From positions 578,784 through 642,783 of the forward strand of contig NW_024003752.1 of assembly GCF_014805625.2 (NCBI RefSeq): a stretch of 64,000 nt of DNA, given 5' to 3'. The notes under the pieces are model-generated. The model saw only the letters and a program-made list of their open reading frames with translations, made no database searches and was not told the DNA's origin. The position numbers and the translations under genes are program-made. The stretch is from Glossina fuscipes. Its lineage: Eukaryota > Arthropoda > Insecta > Diptera > Glossinidae. Below are positions 46,301 through 56,409 of this stretch, piece after piece. How positions within the stretch are numbered: the stretch's first letter is position 1; every line of letters starts with the position of its first letter.

Positions 46301-46866
46301 TGAATATATTCATCTGTTTGATTTGAACTTAGCACTTTCATTTTTGTTTGATGCGAGAAAGCACGCTATTCCTCGCCACATCCTTCCTTCATTAAGCTAC
46401 ACTTACAGCATAGTGTGCAATTAAATTTAATATTTATATGCTTTCGCGCAGCATTTCTTAATGGTCTTATAACATTATTCTCGATGGTAGTTAGAAAGTC
46501 TTCCTGAATTAAATTTTCCTTATTTCTTTTCTTCCATTTGTACGTTTCAATTCGATTCTGAAAAGTAGATTCAACGCACGTTGCACACATATTCATCCTT
46601 TTATCGCAATTGTCCTTATGGAAGTTTGTACGTAAATATCGCATTTCTTTCATTACATGTATTTTGCACTTATCACAGTATACGTCCTTTTCTCCTTTCT
46701 TTCGAATATGGTTCACCGAATGTTGGTTTTTAACAAACTCCTTTAAAGGCGAAAATTTCACTTCACACGTTAGACAATTGAGTTCATGTTGCATTCTTAA
46801 GTGACGATTAAAGGAATACTTTTGCTTGTATGTATTACCGCAAAAATCGTACGTAAAATTTACCAT
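43315..46866 (-). pseudogene. Polinton protein-primed DNA polymerase B, heavily frameshifted
   Basis: Pieces in order on the minus strand: N-terminal Cys/His-rich region (46866-46366: YDFCGNTYKQKYSFNRHLRM, CDKCKIHVMKEMRY, then TFQNRIETY and IENNVIRPL); an ISEFQVRDSGWTL block (46341-46102); exonuclease region VPFVVYADFECIS (45716-45393) and RAADHGHLAGHYRGPAHNKY followed by FIPIFFHN-like FVPIFFHNHLAYDYHLFI (45270-44938); KGIFPYDYLDSIDRLQ and DDYEHAKKV (44913-44701); DILLLCYVLENFRKVCKNIY and TTPDLSWDAMLK (44665-44393); and the palm end with LNYMDTNSFIYDI, KDECNGKIMKKFIGLRPKMY (43824-43315). The family motif C is YxDTDS; here the last Asp is Asn. At least six frameshifts or stops separate the pieces. 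Described only; no repaired version is given. Confidence 0.88.
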
Positions 46867-47110
46867 TATTTTTTTTTAAATATATATTTAGTAGTTGTAG
46901 TAGCTGTAATTACACACTTTCAAATTTTAGCACAATAATGATGTATATTTTCCAAAAATCTACTTATTTGTACTATTAAAACTGTAGTGGAAGTTGGAGA
47001 GGGGGAGCGGGGTTAAAAACGTCAACCAAAAAATATATGAGAAAAAATAAAAAACAAGTGGATAATTTTTTTATTTTTTTAATTGCTGATCACTTAAACA
47101 TATTATATAT
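46867..47110. other. Spacer between polymerase gene and LTR
   Basis: AT-rich with a short G-rich run near 46990-47010. No gene seen. Confidence 0.4.
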
Positions 47111-47546
47111 TGTTATAAAATTCGCTCTTGTAAGATACAGTCCATATCAATGGATCATTGATATTTTGTTCAAGAGAAATACACCTCAAAGTTCTCGTAT
47201 TTACAATTATATTCCTTAATAGTAGGATCATTTATTTACAATTATGTCCCTTAAATGTAGGATTATTCACCGTTTATTTTGACCGTACTCTCAACTTCTA
47301 TGTTCTTGTCCGACTAACTCTCTGTCTGTTTTCCCGCTAATCGTTTTCATCGGCCTGCAGCTGAATGTCGCGCCTGCGAATGTGCACTTGGTTTTAACTT
47401 GTCTGCTTTTCCGTTAATCGTTTTCATCGGCCTGTAGCTCCACGACGCGCCTGCGAAAGTACATTTGGTTTTTTTTTCTTTAGGGAATTTATGATCAGGG
47501 AAAATTACTTACCTGAAATTAATTATATTTGGGGTTTTCGTAAAAA
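47111..47546 (-). mobile_element. Solo LTR, family A copy 3 (reversed)
   Basis: On the minus strand it aligns with the LTR at 1784-2228. It carries two copies of GCCGATGAAAACGATTA (complements near 47350 and 47430) and the AAATTCCCTAAA block, and ends ..TTTTATAACA at 47111. The 5' end (ACGAAAACCCC) has lost the perfect TGTTA. It lies between two Polinton genes, next to a TA microsatellite. Confidence 0.8.
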
Positions 47547-47552
47547 TAGATA

Positions 47553-47561
<9 letters not shown>

Positions 47562-47603
<42 letters not shown>
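47562..47603. repeat. (TA)n microsatellite
   Basis: About twenty TA units immediately after the reversed LTR. Confidence 0.95.
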
Positions 47604-47610
<7 letters not shown>

Positions 47611-47908
47611 CTACTCGTTTAAAATTAAAATTATAATTTCTTTCGTTGTTAATCATCTCTTCCCCGATGCCAATTTGTTTTGATGACAGATCTTTTAACA
47701 TATCATCGTCTATGGCGTTGAATTTATCGGGTAGAAACATAACGTGATCTTCAAGGTGTAACATGATTTTTACACCATATCTCGTTTGCTTCCTCTCGGC
47801 TGCTAGCATTCTCAAACGCTTATTCTTTGGAAAGTGCTTCAACGACATAATTTTCTTCTCATATGCTGGACGATCGTCAATGTTATTTAATACTTCCACC
47901 ATATCCAT
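47603..47908 (-). CDS. Small conserved Polinton-associated protein
   Basis: 101-codon intact frame starting MDMVEVLNNIDDRPAYEKKI. It has TRYGVKIMLHLEDHVMFLPD followed by KFNAIDDDMLKDLSSKQ and a short C-terminal strand (NYNFNFKRVEQ). The pattern 'RYG-I-L-LED--FLP-RFN-L-D-----L' recurs in small insect Maverick proteins of unknown function. A nucleic-acid-binding role has been my impression but cannot be shown here. It is transcribed in the same direction as the polymerase, with the reversed LTR inserted between them. Confidence 0.5.
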
Positions 47909-48069
47909 ATTTTTTGATAAATATTATTACATATACATTCAAATACTGTTAAATGATGTAAATGCTGATATACTTTAGAATGTTGTATACTTCTATATGT
48001 TAGACGCCTTTTATACCCTAAAATCTAAAATTTTTTCGTGATTTTCATACCTCATATATTCTTCTATTA

Positions 48070-49190
48070 ATATTATTATTATTATAATTTTAGACTAATG
48101 AAATAAATCCTTACACTGAAAAAAAGACATTGAGCACTAGCAGCACAGGCTATCGGCTCTAATATAAATAAATGTACATTAGATAATGAGCTTAGTAGTA
48201 TTAATAAAGTAATATATGGAATTTATATTCGGTTCTGAAGCTGATTTCAGAATGTCCAAAGGGTTAGTCGCTCCAAATGCAATACTTTTAGCCAAGGAAA
48301 ACTTAAGTTAGTCGCAGAGAATGTGCTTTATAGTTAGAATTTGTCCACAACTGCAGATTGGGGAGGAAGACTTCTGCAAGATCCATTGGTGAGTTGCGAT
48401 AGTATGACCAAGGCGAATTCTCAAAAATGTTTGGATCTTGGTTTTCTCAACGTTTGTTGGATATAAAGGTGGAATTAATTGAGGGTTAATGGAAGAGTAG
48501 TGTTGATGATGGTATTGTAAATTTCCTTCTTCAATTTTCACTTTAACTTTTCTCCCAATGTATATTTGAAGATCCAACTTTTCCATGCCGTCATCCATAA
48601 TTAGAGGAGCAGAAGCAGCATACTTTGCCGCTCGATCAGCCTGCTCATTTCCCAATAAACCGATGTGACTTGGGCAGGAGGCAGACCAGAAGATTTTGAG
48701 CCGTCTGTTTTAAGCATGGGGCATAAATACGCCTTTAAACGAGTTCAATTTGTCATGCAGTTTAGCGGATATAGCGCACAAATTGGCTAATGATTTAGAC
48801 TTTATGAGCTTTTCGGTTGCTCCTGGTTTCCCAGCCAGAACAAGTAAATTTCCGTCGCGTAAAATCGATATAGAGTCTACATGTGTTGTAATGCAATCTA
48901 GTGCTTTTCTAATAGCGAAAGGGCTGAATTACGAAATTATTATGGGGGATCAGTTGGAGAAATCACAACATATTTTTTGTCGATAGGAACGATGCTACTG
49001 GTTGACAACACCGGAAATTCGGAATTTTTCATATTTTTTCTATAAGGGGATACGTCTGCTAATATATGAAATCTATTTGAGTTGATATCAGGCGGTCCCG
49101 GGGCCATTATGCCTTATTGTTGTCTTTTATTTAATAAATTGGGAAATGACCACTCACTTGAAAAGGTTTGGGAACTGCTGAGGATAATGA
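48070..49190 (-). mobile_element. Internally deleted I-clade LINE (copy 2)
   Basis: Aligns to both ends of the I element at 15.6-20.9 kb. The 3' portion (48070-48680) carries the (TAA)n tail and RNase H end (LDLQIYIGRKVKVKIEEGNL; ICSCGQILTIKHILCD). A short piece equals 16432-16468 of copy 1. Then from about 48710 comes ORF1 N-terminal and 5' leader sequence (equal to about 20462-20935 of copy 1), including the GCCCCGGGGCCATTATGCC start region. Two deletions, of about 0.26 kb and 4.0 kb relative to copy 1, remove most of ORF1, endonuclease and reverse transcriptase. The protein-like frame 48655-48308 is a relic. Confidence 0.88.
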
Positions 49191-49537
49191 CAATTGTTTT
49201 CAATATTTTATTTTTCATTTATGTTTTTTGTTTTTTTTGATTTTTTTATTATACTTGCAGAAAAAGAGAGCAAATATCGTATATGCGACGATCAGTTTTT
49301 GCAAAAGCACAGAGATCACACGAGTTAAACACACAAAAACACCGAAAAACACCGAAAACAATTAAAAAATCGCAGACGAAAAACAAAACACGCACCAGTC
49401 AGAACACAAGTCGATAACTGATATTCTTCTTAAAAAACTCAAAGTTCCTAAAAATAAAATATTTTTTAATTAATTCAATTTTTTTGTGGTTTTCTTGCTT
49501 ATTTTGGCCTTACCATAGTAACACATTGTCACACAAC
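49191..49537. other. Spacer between I element copy 2 and the right inverted repeat
   Basis: A/T-rich with A-run and T-run blocks. No gene seen. Confidence 0.4.
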
Positions 49538-49725
49538 AAACTTCCTATGCTGTAAGGTATACAATGTTTTTGTAAATGATTTTTGCAACACCCCGCAAAG
49601 CTCCTATGCTGTAGGGTACACTAAGTTTAGAACTTTGCTTGCAACACTCTGGATAAACAAAAATGCATATTAACAACTCCTTACCACACACGCGCACATA
49701 CACACACACAAACTCACATACATTG
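49538..49725 (-). repeat. Candidate right terminal inverted repeat of the Polinton
   Basis: Reverse complement matches 32688-32860. It contains two units ending CCCTACAGCATAGG and CCTTACAGCATAGG. A further degenerate unit near 49970-50010 suggests the repeat array extends rightwards. Confidence 0.6.
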
Positions 49726-50248
49726 CAAGATCACCACACAACGCTCTGGATAAAATCAAATTCGTATTAATAGCCACCCATACATTAATTAATTGATTAG
49801 TTCTTTTCTTTTTGGCACACATGATTAATAACACAAGAATATTTGTACAAGTTCTAGGTCTTTTTGCTGTTAAAAAATAAATACAGGTAATCCATTAATA
49901 GTGTTAAGATAGGTGAGTGAATCAATTAAAAAAACCGCAAAAAATTCACAAAGCACAAGTCACTACGTACTCCGATAGGGTATACTTAATTTCCAACATA
50001 GTTTTGCAATACCACCACAACCACACGGTTGTCATTCAAACACCAAAAAAGGTGTGACTCATCCCACAAAAACTTTGTTTTCAATGTAGCGCATCCCAAA
50101 AGTCACTATTACCAGCATTATGCAGCGGCTTTGTATTTATGCATGGTGCCCCTCAAGGTACATATATTACCTACTACATATAGTAGCTATTGAACTTCAA
50201 ATGATTTTATTTTCTACCCAACCCTTCGTCTTTGGGAATGTATCTGTT
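49726..50248. other. Spacer, possible extension of right repeat
   Basis: Contains another TTTATCC-like block (complement of CTGGATAAAATC near 49745) and a weak third repeat unit. No gene seen. Confidence 0.35.
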
Positions 50249-50259
50249 TACCTATTTCC

Positions 50260-50359
50260 GATATTTACCTATGAGCCGATAGCCTGTGTTGCTGTCTCTT
50301 TTTTTAGTCTAAGAATTCAATTCATTAGTCTAAAATTAAAATAATAATAATAATAATAA
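50260..50359 (+). mobile_element. 100-bp 3' fragment of the I-clade LINE with target duplication
   Basis: Matches the last part of the element at 15.6-20.9 kb: GAGCCGATAGCCTGTGTTGCT, then TTTTTTTAGTCTAAGAATTC, CATTAGTCTAAAATTAAAAT and (AAT)n. TACCTATTTCC flanks it at 50249-50259 and 50360-50370, an 11-bp target duplication. The short length shows extreme 5' truncation, typical of LINE insertion. Confidence 0.85.
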
Positions 50360-50370
50360 TACCTATTTCC

Positions 50371-51478
50371 ATGTGGAGCATTTTCTTAACGACTTCAACG
50401 TAATGATGTGCTATTCCGTTTGTCGGGTTAATACGTCACAAGTGGTAAACGCCATAAGAAGCCACGTTACTATATTATTTTATAACGTAAACTAACGGCA
50501 AGCCGCAGAAGACCTGCACTGGACGCCTCGAATCCTCTAACTTTATCCGAAAATGTGTAAGTAAATGATCTTATAAATTCGCGTGTCAAAAAAGACCTTT
50601 AAGTACGTTTTAGAAAAAATTGGTGCCATTGACGGCATAAAAAGAATTTCCATGCCTGCGGAGATCCGTTTAGTTCTTATTTTGCAGTTGTTAGTCTGGA
50701 TGGTAGCAATGGCCGGCGGGTATCAATTTTCACTTTAACCTTGCCCAAGGCACATTCTCGATTGTTGGATCAGAAATGACGCAAAAAATGCGAGAAGAAC
50801 TTTGCGTGAAATGGTGGTGAATTAATCTAAATACATACATGTTATATATATATCTTACCTATTTCGTAAGCACATATAAATATAAATATTTTACTCGTAA
50901 GCTCATATTCTATAAGCTATAAGCTTTTGATTTCCTGGATGAAGACGAATTACTTAGAAACAATAGCCGACATATCTGTTGCAGTTTCAAACTGAATTAT
51001 TTTGAACTAAAAGGTTAAGGAATATATCCTTTAGGAAGTTTTCTAAAAATCACAAGATTGGTTTTTATTTGCAAAACCAGGAATGACTTGCAATTCCTTT
51101 AAAAACGTTTTTAGGTAAATCCGTAAGTTAGTGTACAAATATGTTATATAAAATAAAAATAAAAATATATATATTAAAATTCAAAGGTCAAGTTCGAAAT
51201 TTAAAGTTTTTCTAAGAACATTAAGTATTACAGACATTGAAGAGATTTTTCTAAAAACGCGAACACATTATCTAATCATAAATGCCTGCGCTTTATTGCT
51301 CACAACTCATTGGAATATCAGGTAATTTCATGTCGCATCATATTTGTAAGTATTTGCGCCAGTTCGCAAACCAATACAACTCATTAGTTGCAATATTTAA
51401 ATTGTTCTTTTTTTTTTGTTTTTCTGTTATGTTATTCTTATTTGCGTTTGTCGATTTTGGTAATCATTGCACCATAGC
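50371..51478. other. Unassigned region
   Basis: No recognised gene. The frames at 50120-50344 and 51282-51506 are low-complexity and not called. Confidence 0.4.
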
Positions 51479-51489
51479 AAACAAAGAAA

Positions 51490-51664
51490 GTAATCCGCCT
51501 GAGTAGCCGAAGGCGAAGAATCTCGACTAGAAAGTCAATGGTCGTGGGTTCGAATCTCAAGTGCGGTAGAGTTTTTAATAAAAGCCGATAGCCTTAGATG
51601 CTAGTGCTTTTAAGAGTTTAGTCTTAGAATTTACTTCTCTGGCGAAATTAATAATAATAATAAT
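51490..51664 (+). mobile_element. tRNA-derived SINE with I-element-like tail
   Basis: 175-bp element bounded by the perfect 11-bp target duplication AAACAAAGAAA (51479-51489 and 51665-51675). The head is tRNA-like: an A-box-like GAGTAGCCGAAGGC, an anticodon-arm-like GACTAGAAAGTC as in tRNA-Ser(AGA) and a B box GGGTTCGAATCTC. The tail copies the I-clade LINE 3' end: AGCCGATAGCCT, GCTAGTGCT, TTTAGTCTTAGAATTTA and a final (TAA)n. It should be transcribed by RNA polymerase III through the internal boxes and mobilised by the I-clade reverse transcriptase that recognises the shared tail. Confidence 0.88.
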
Positions 51665-51675
51665 AAACAAAGAAA

Positions 51676-52079
51676 TGTCAAATTCGCCTCTTATTTTTCC
51701 GTTATATTTTCGAAGAAAATTTCAAATGCGAAAGCCATAACTCTCCACCAAATTATTTTCAAGTTACGCTTTCCAAATAACAGCTAGTTAGCTAAAATAT
51801 AGATAATCAATGCCAAGAAAACCAATCAATCTATAAGCAAAACCATATGGGGACTGACACAATAAGACGTTATTCCTACTTTCGGGTTGGGACTTAAAAC
51901 TTGTCGACTTTTTACAAAACTTTATGATAATTGACAGATCAAATTGTTTTGCTTATATGCATACGAATGAAACAAAAAGAAAACAATGCACAAGAATTCA
52001 GTTTAAATTTAGAAGTTATTTTTCTAATTTATGTTTACCTTACACTAATGTACATTTTTTTTTTTTATATTATATGATT
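51676..52079. other. Spacer
   Basis: No recognised gene or element. Confidence 0.4.
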
Positions 52080-52083
52080 TGCA

Positions 52084-52376
52084 GTCTAGATTTATACTAT
52101 TTATTTCAAGTCACTTGGTGTAACAGTGATAATTCTGGCTGTTTGATTGCTACTTCAACGTCTGATGGGGCTGTCGTGTTCTTTAATGAATTGTTTCATT
52201 AATAATATGATTCAATATAATCGTACCCCTAACTGCAATGGTAGACTGCTTGATCACTGCTTTGCCAATTTTCCTGAAATTAACGTAAATCGTTGTCCCC
52301 CTTTTAGTTTCCCTGAGGACCTTACCATCCATCAATGTGCATTTCCTTTCATCATAAGAATGATGGTTCGTTGAAC
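52084..52376 (+). pseudogene. LINE family 1 endonuclease, C-terminal remnant
   Basis: Reads VTWCNSDNSGCLIATSTSDG then, in another frame, MIQYNRTPNCNGRLLDHCFA with NFPEINVNRCPPFSF. This matches the end of APE-type LINE endonucleases, where a Gly-Arg-Leu-Leu-Asp block precedes the last catalytic region. The upstream two thirds are missing. One frameshift lies near 52200. Confidence 0.65.
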
Positions 52377-52565
52377 TGCCTTAATGTGCCAAATCAAGCT
52401 TTTTTAAATAAATATTATGATTTTCATAAAATAAATGTTGTATTGCTAAAACATCGTCTTTCACATATGAGGCTTGATTTCTCAACCGGAAGTATTGAAA
52501 GCTGTTTGTCATAGTTCTACAATACATTAAATCTGCCTATTGCTGCATCTGTTCACGATCAAGCA

Positions 52566-54123
52566 ATGCCGACGTCGCAGCAGGTGTCCCCCTGGCTTAA
52601 TAAGACAATTAAATATCACAAGAATAGAAAAAACTCGCTATTCAAAAAATATTCGAAAAGTGGCTCTGCGCTCGACTATGTCGCTTACTCGGTGGCGAGG
52701 CATAGATTTAACTCCCTCAACCACCATTATTACTGCAGATACCTTCAGTTCATTAAATCCTCTCTGTTTGCTAACCCTAAATACTTTTTTAAATTTGTTA
52801 ACTCTAAAAGAAAAATTTCCACATATCCCTCTCATGTTTCTTTTAATGGCTCTGATTCCTCGGATGATTTTGAAATCTCAAATCTGTTTGCTGAGTATAT
52901 CCGACGAAACTTTTCGATTGCTAATTTCGATTTATCAGCAAACTACCCACATCCTATAACTAACTCGGTTTCAATTCCTAACTTGGTAATTTCGGAAGAT
53001 GACCTTTTTAAAGGGTTGAGTTCTCTAAAATACAGTTGTGCGCCTGGACCTGATGGAATTCCATCATGTGTACTTAAGTCTTGCGCTGTCGAGTAATATG
53101 GCGTTATCTCAAAGATTTTTAACCGACCTTTGGATTTAGGTGTTTCCCTTTGTGTTGGAAGATTCCTTATTCCAAAAGTGGAAATATACAATTCGTTGAG
53201 AACTACAGAGGCATAGCCAAACTGAGTGTCTTGCCTAAATTGTTCGAGCGAATTGTGACTCAGACAATTTGTTAGAGTTTTCTTGTCATGTTTTTAAGGC
53301 TTTTTCTATTGGCTCTCGCACAGATGTTATATACACTGATTTAAGCAAAGCGTTTGATATGCTTAACCATAACTTACTTATCTTTAAACTCCAAGCCTCT
53401 GGCTTCCCTTTCTATATAGTGAAATGGATAAGCTCTTATCTGCATAATAGATCCTTCAGGGTTTTGTTTAACTTCATCACCTCAGATGAATTCCTCGTTA
53501 TGTCTGGCGTACCTCAAAGAAGTCACTTAGGTCCCATTTTATTTTGTTTACACATTAACGATCTTCCATCAGTGGTTAATTCCACCCAGATCTTAATGTA
53601 TGCTGATGATGTGGAACTGTTTTTTTCCTTCTCTGTTGAATCGCAATCACATCAGTTTCAAGGTGACTTGGATAATTTTGTTGCATGGTGCTTTTTGAAT
53701 CTTCTGAAATTAAATCTGAGCAAATGTAAGAAGCTTTCTTTCTCAAGAAGAAAGTCATTCATTACTCAGTATTTCACAGATTCGCGTAAGTTGGAGAACG
53801 CCGGTACGATCACAGATTTAGGCGTTCTGTTTGACCATAGGTTACGTTTCAACTTGCATGTTGAGCTCTCGATAAGCAAAGCTAGGTCCGCGCTTGGTTT
53901 TACAAGAAGGTGGTCCAAAGAACTTGATGATCCCTACATTACGAAAAGGCTGTACATGTGTTTGGTTAGACCCAAGCTAGAGTATGCGTCTGTTGTGTGG
54001 TCTCCTTTATATAGGTGCTATGTAGATTCAATTGAATCTCTTCAAAAGCAATTATTGCTGTTTGGCCTTAGAAATTTGGGTTCGGACCCGATTGCCTCTC
54101 TTCCTCCCTATGAAAATAGTTAG
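52566..54123 (+). pseudogene. LINE family 1 reverse transcriptase, frameshifted
   Basis: The first frame (52566-53096) has SPWLNKTIKYHKNRKNSLFK, the Ser/Asp linker and KYSCAPGPDGIPSCVLKSCA. After damaged sequence a second frame (53269-54123) carries VIYTDLSKAFDMLNHNLLIF (motif A, catalytic Asp present), MSGVPQRSHLGPILF (normally PQGS; the Gly is Arg), LMYADDVELFFSF (active site) and the thumb with YASVVWSPLY. The break between 53096 and 53269 covers the motifs between the finger and palm and has several stops. Both the frame break and the Gly-to-Arg change argue against function. Confidence 0.85.
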
Positions 54124-54998
54124 CTTCTACTGTTCTTACCGCCTCTTGAGAAACGTAGGTTTGTTCTAAACGTTTCCTTTGCAATCAAAGTAATAAATTG
54201 TGGTATTGACTCGCCTTCATTACTTCGTGAAATAAGCTTTAATGTCCTTAACCGCTTCTCCAGGGATTTTATCTTGGTTAAGCTTAGTCAGTGTAAATTA
54301 TTATGAGCTGTTTAATCCGCTCAGAGTTGTTTGCAAGAACCTAAATGATATCTATCACTTATTCTCATTATCGGACTCTTTAAAGTCCATTAAAGCAACA
54401 TTGCTTAATAAGCTTGCTTTACCTATGTCGTACTTAAACTAGCTTTTAAAAAGTCGTTACGATTCGAAAATGAATTGCTGTTAACTATTATCGGTTGCCA
54501 GGCTTATCCATGTTTTCGATGGCTTAGGGGTTCAATCGCAATTTGGTCCTGTACCGGTTGTGGGTGTGGCTCTATGCTGGTTGTGTACATGCTTTTTTTC
54601 TTTTTTTTTCTTCTTATTTGTATTATTTTACTAAGTTTTATTATTAATTAATATACGTTTTACTTTAAGTGTCAATTGAACTCGACTGTTATTTGTTTAG
54701 TCGAGTTTCATGTATAAGTAGAATTAAATAAATAAATAAAATAAATAAATTTTGTAACAAATGAAAACCAAGCAATACAAACCATTTATTATAAAATTGA
54801 AATATATGCATCAAATTGGTTTTTAGAAACTGATAGTTTCCAAATTATAGATTAATTAATACACAAAAATGTATCTAATATGTATACACATATATACATA
54901 CATAAAATCATTCTTCCTTATTATTGTGTTAAAAAAAGGTATGGCATCGATTTAGTGTACGTGATTATTAATCTACGCGGTTCGGCTGTGAACTGTCA

Positions 54999-55381
54999 AC
55001 TTCTTTCAGTGCCAATACGAGATCGGCTAGAAGTTGTCCCTAGCTGGAATTTAGGCAAATGGATCGCCTTTCTTCATATAGTGAATAAAACGCTTCATTA
55101 AATTGTTAATTCACAACAATTGTCTTTATTTCATTTTCCCGCGATTATTTATACTTAAATTTTGCAAAAATATTTTATTGTTAGCGTAAACATAAAATAT
55201 CAACCAGTTAATTTAATTAGGGCACCTAGCGTCGGATTGCATTACGAAATGCAATTCTCAGCTAGTTGAAGTGTGACATAATTCCTCTTTTTCTTTTTGC
55301 AAATGAATTATGTTGTATTTGCATAATTCTGTCACACTTCAAAGTGGATGTATATTAACCACGACATGCGACCGCACTACA
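54999..55381 (-). mobile_element. Solo LTR of a gypsy-like element (family B, reversed)
   Basis: On the minus strand it begins TGTAGTGCGGTCGCATG at 55381 and aligns with the plus-strand LTR at 61804. Shared features are the nested palindrome TGAAGTGTGACA..TGTCACACTTCA, GCATT-CG-AATGCAA, an AAGTATAAAT promoter (near 55150) and AAATAAAGA. The right limit is clear; the left limit (about 54999) is approximate, set where similarity ends near a TTGGCACTG that may be a primer-site remnant. Confidence 0.7.
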
Positions 55382-56405
55382 CTACTAATCAATAATCGAG
55401 CTAATATACTTTTATATTAACTTTCTTATTGCCATCTTTTATAAATTTCTTTATTTTTAGTTTTAAAACTATATGTTTATGTTAACATTTTCCTGTAAAA
55501 TAATATGGTAGCGTAGCCACTCACGATGTTTAGCGCTCGGGGGTTTTTAACCTGAGAAGGAATTTGGGGCCTCATTGTCTCAGCCGGTAGATAAATAAAA
55601 CTAAAGAAATTAACGTAAACGTAAATAACAAATATTTGAAAAATTACGATAAAAAAATTAATGCAGAATCAAATCATATAAAGAAAGAACGAATATAAAA
55701 GGCGAACTTCGCTGACACAGTAAAATGAAGCAAGACAACTGCGCAAACGTGTTGATTTGATGAATATATTTAAAATCAAACACAAAACGCCTTTCTCTTC
55801 TCCTTCCTTCGTCTTTTTTCATTCCTTATAAAATAACATCAAGTGTAAACTAAAATGTAAAGACGAAGAACGTAATATATAAACAACGCAGTAAAAAGTA
55901 CATATAAATTATATAAATAATTTCTACGGTTAAAATAAATTGTCTTTATTTTTCCTTATGCGTTTTTTCTTTTCGTTTTATTTGCGTGTACAGATGCAAA
56001 ATCATACAATTATATATAGAAATCGTGATCTTGGAAGATTCCTTCTTGACGACCGAAGACCAGTTTTGAACATCAGCATGATACACCCATAAACGTAGCC
56101 CTGTACGAAATATCGAATTTGACTTCAAATAAGTTCTGAGATGATCTGACGTGCTCTGAATTAATTATATGTTTGAAATTGTTATGTGTACTTGCCGGCA
56201 GCAAGAGAGTTTTTTATTGTTTTTTTTTTTTAATAATCATGTCGGTTGATTGTTGTGTTGTTAGGAAGTGCATTATAATAGAAATAATTTGGTATTTCAT
56301 AATTAATGATTCTTCATATGATTTGCATGTGTTCATTTCTTTCGAAACTTTGAATCGTAAATTTAAACTTTGAATTTTAATATATGTTTTTGAATTTTAA
56401 TATAT
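55382..56405. other. Unassigned AT-rich region
   Basis: No recognised gene. There is a GC-richer patch near 55500-55590 with no assignment. Confidence 0.4.
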
Positions 56406-56409
56406 ACCT

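Larger units (their letters stand above)
32688..49725. mobile_element. Decayed Polinton/Maverick giant DNA transposon with nested insertions
   Basis: A self-synthesising transposon, recognised by its gene set: protein-primed DNA polymerase B (minus), A32-type packaging ATPase (minus), PLA2-like/basic protein, hydrophobic minor-capsid-like protein and adenain-like cysteine protease (plus), major capsid protein and further small genes (minus). Limits are set by an inverted repeat (32688-32860 against 49538-49725) that probably represents the terminal repeats. About 3.3 kb of later insertions (solo LTRs at 38801-40508 and 47111-47546, an I element at 48070-49190) are nested inside. Without them it is about 13.7 kb, near the usual 15-20 kb. 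No integrase gene is recognisable, and every large gene carries stops or frameshifts. Confidence 0.85.
52080..54750 (+). mobile_element. LINE family 1, best copy (copy 3)
   Basis: Jockey/CR1-type non-LTR retrotransposon, 5'-truncated inside the endonuclease, with reverse transcriptase, a 3' untranslated region and a terminal AAATAAATAAATAAAATAAA tail at about 54725-54750. Other pieces of the same family lie at 230-1470, 13140-13480 (reversed) and 58640-59105. No target-site duplication could be established because the 5' limit is unclear. Confidence 0.85.

Noticed and set aside
51490..51565. A genuine tRNA-Ser gene
   Set aside because: The head lacks a proper acceptor stem and variable arm and is fused to a LINE-like tail with a target duplication; it is a SINE.
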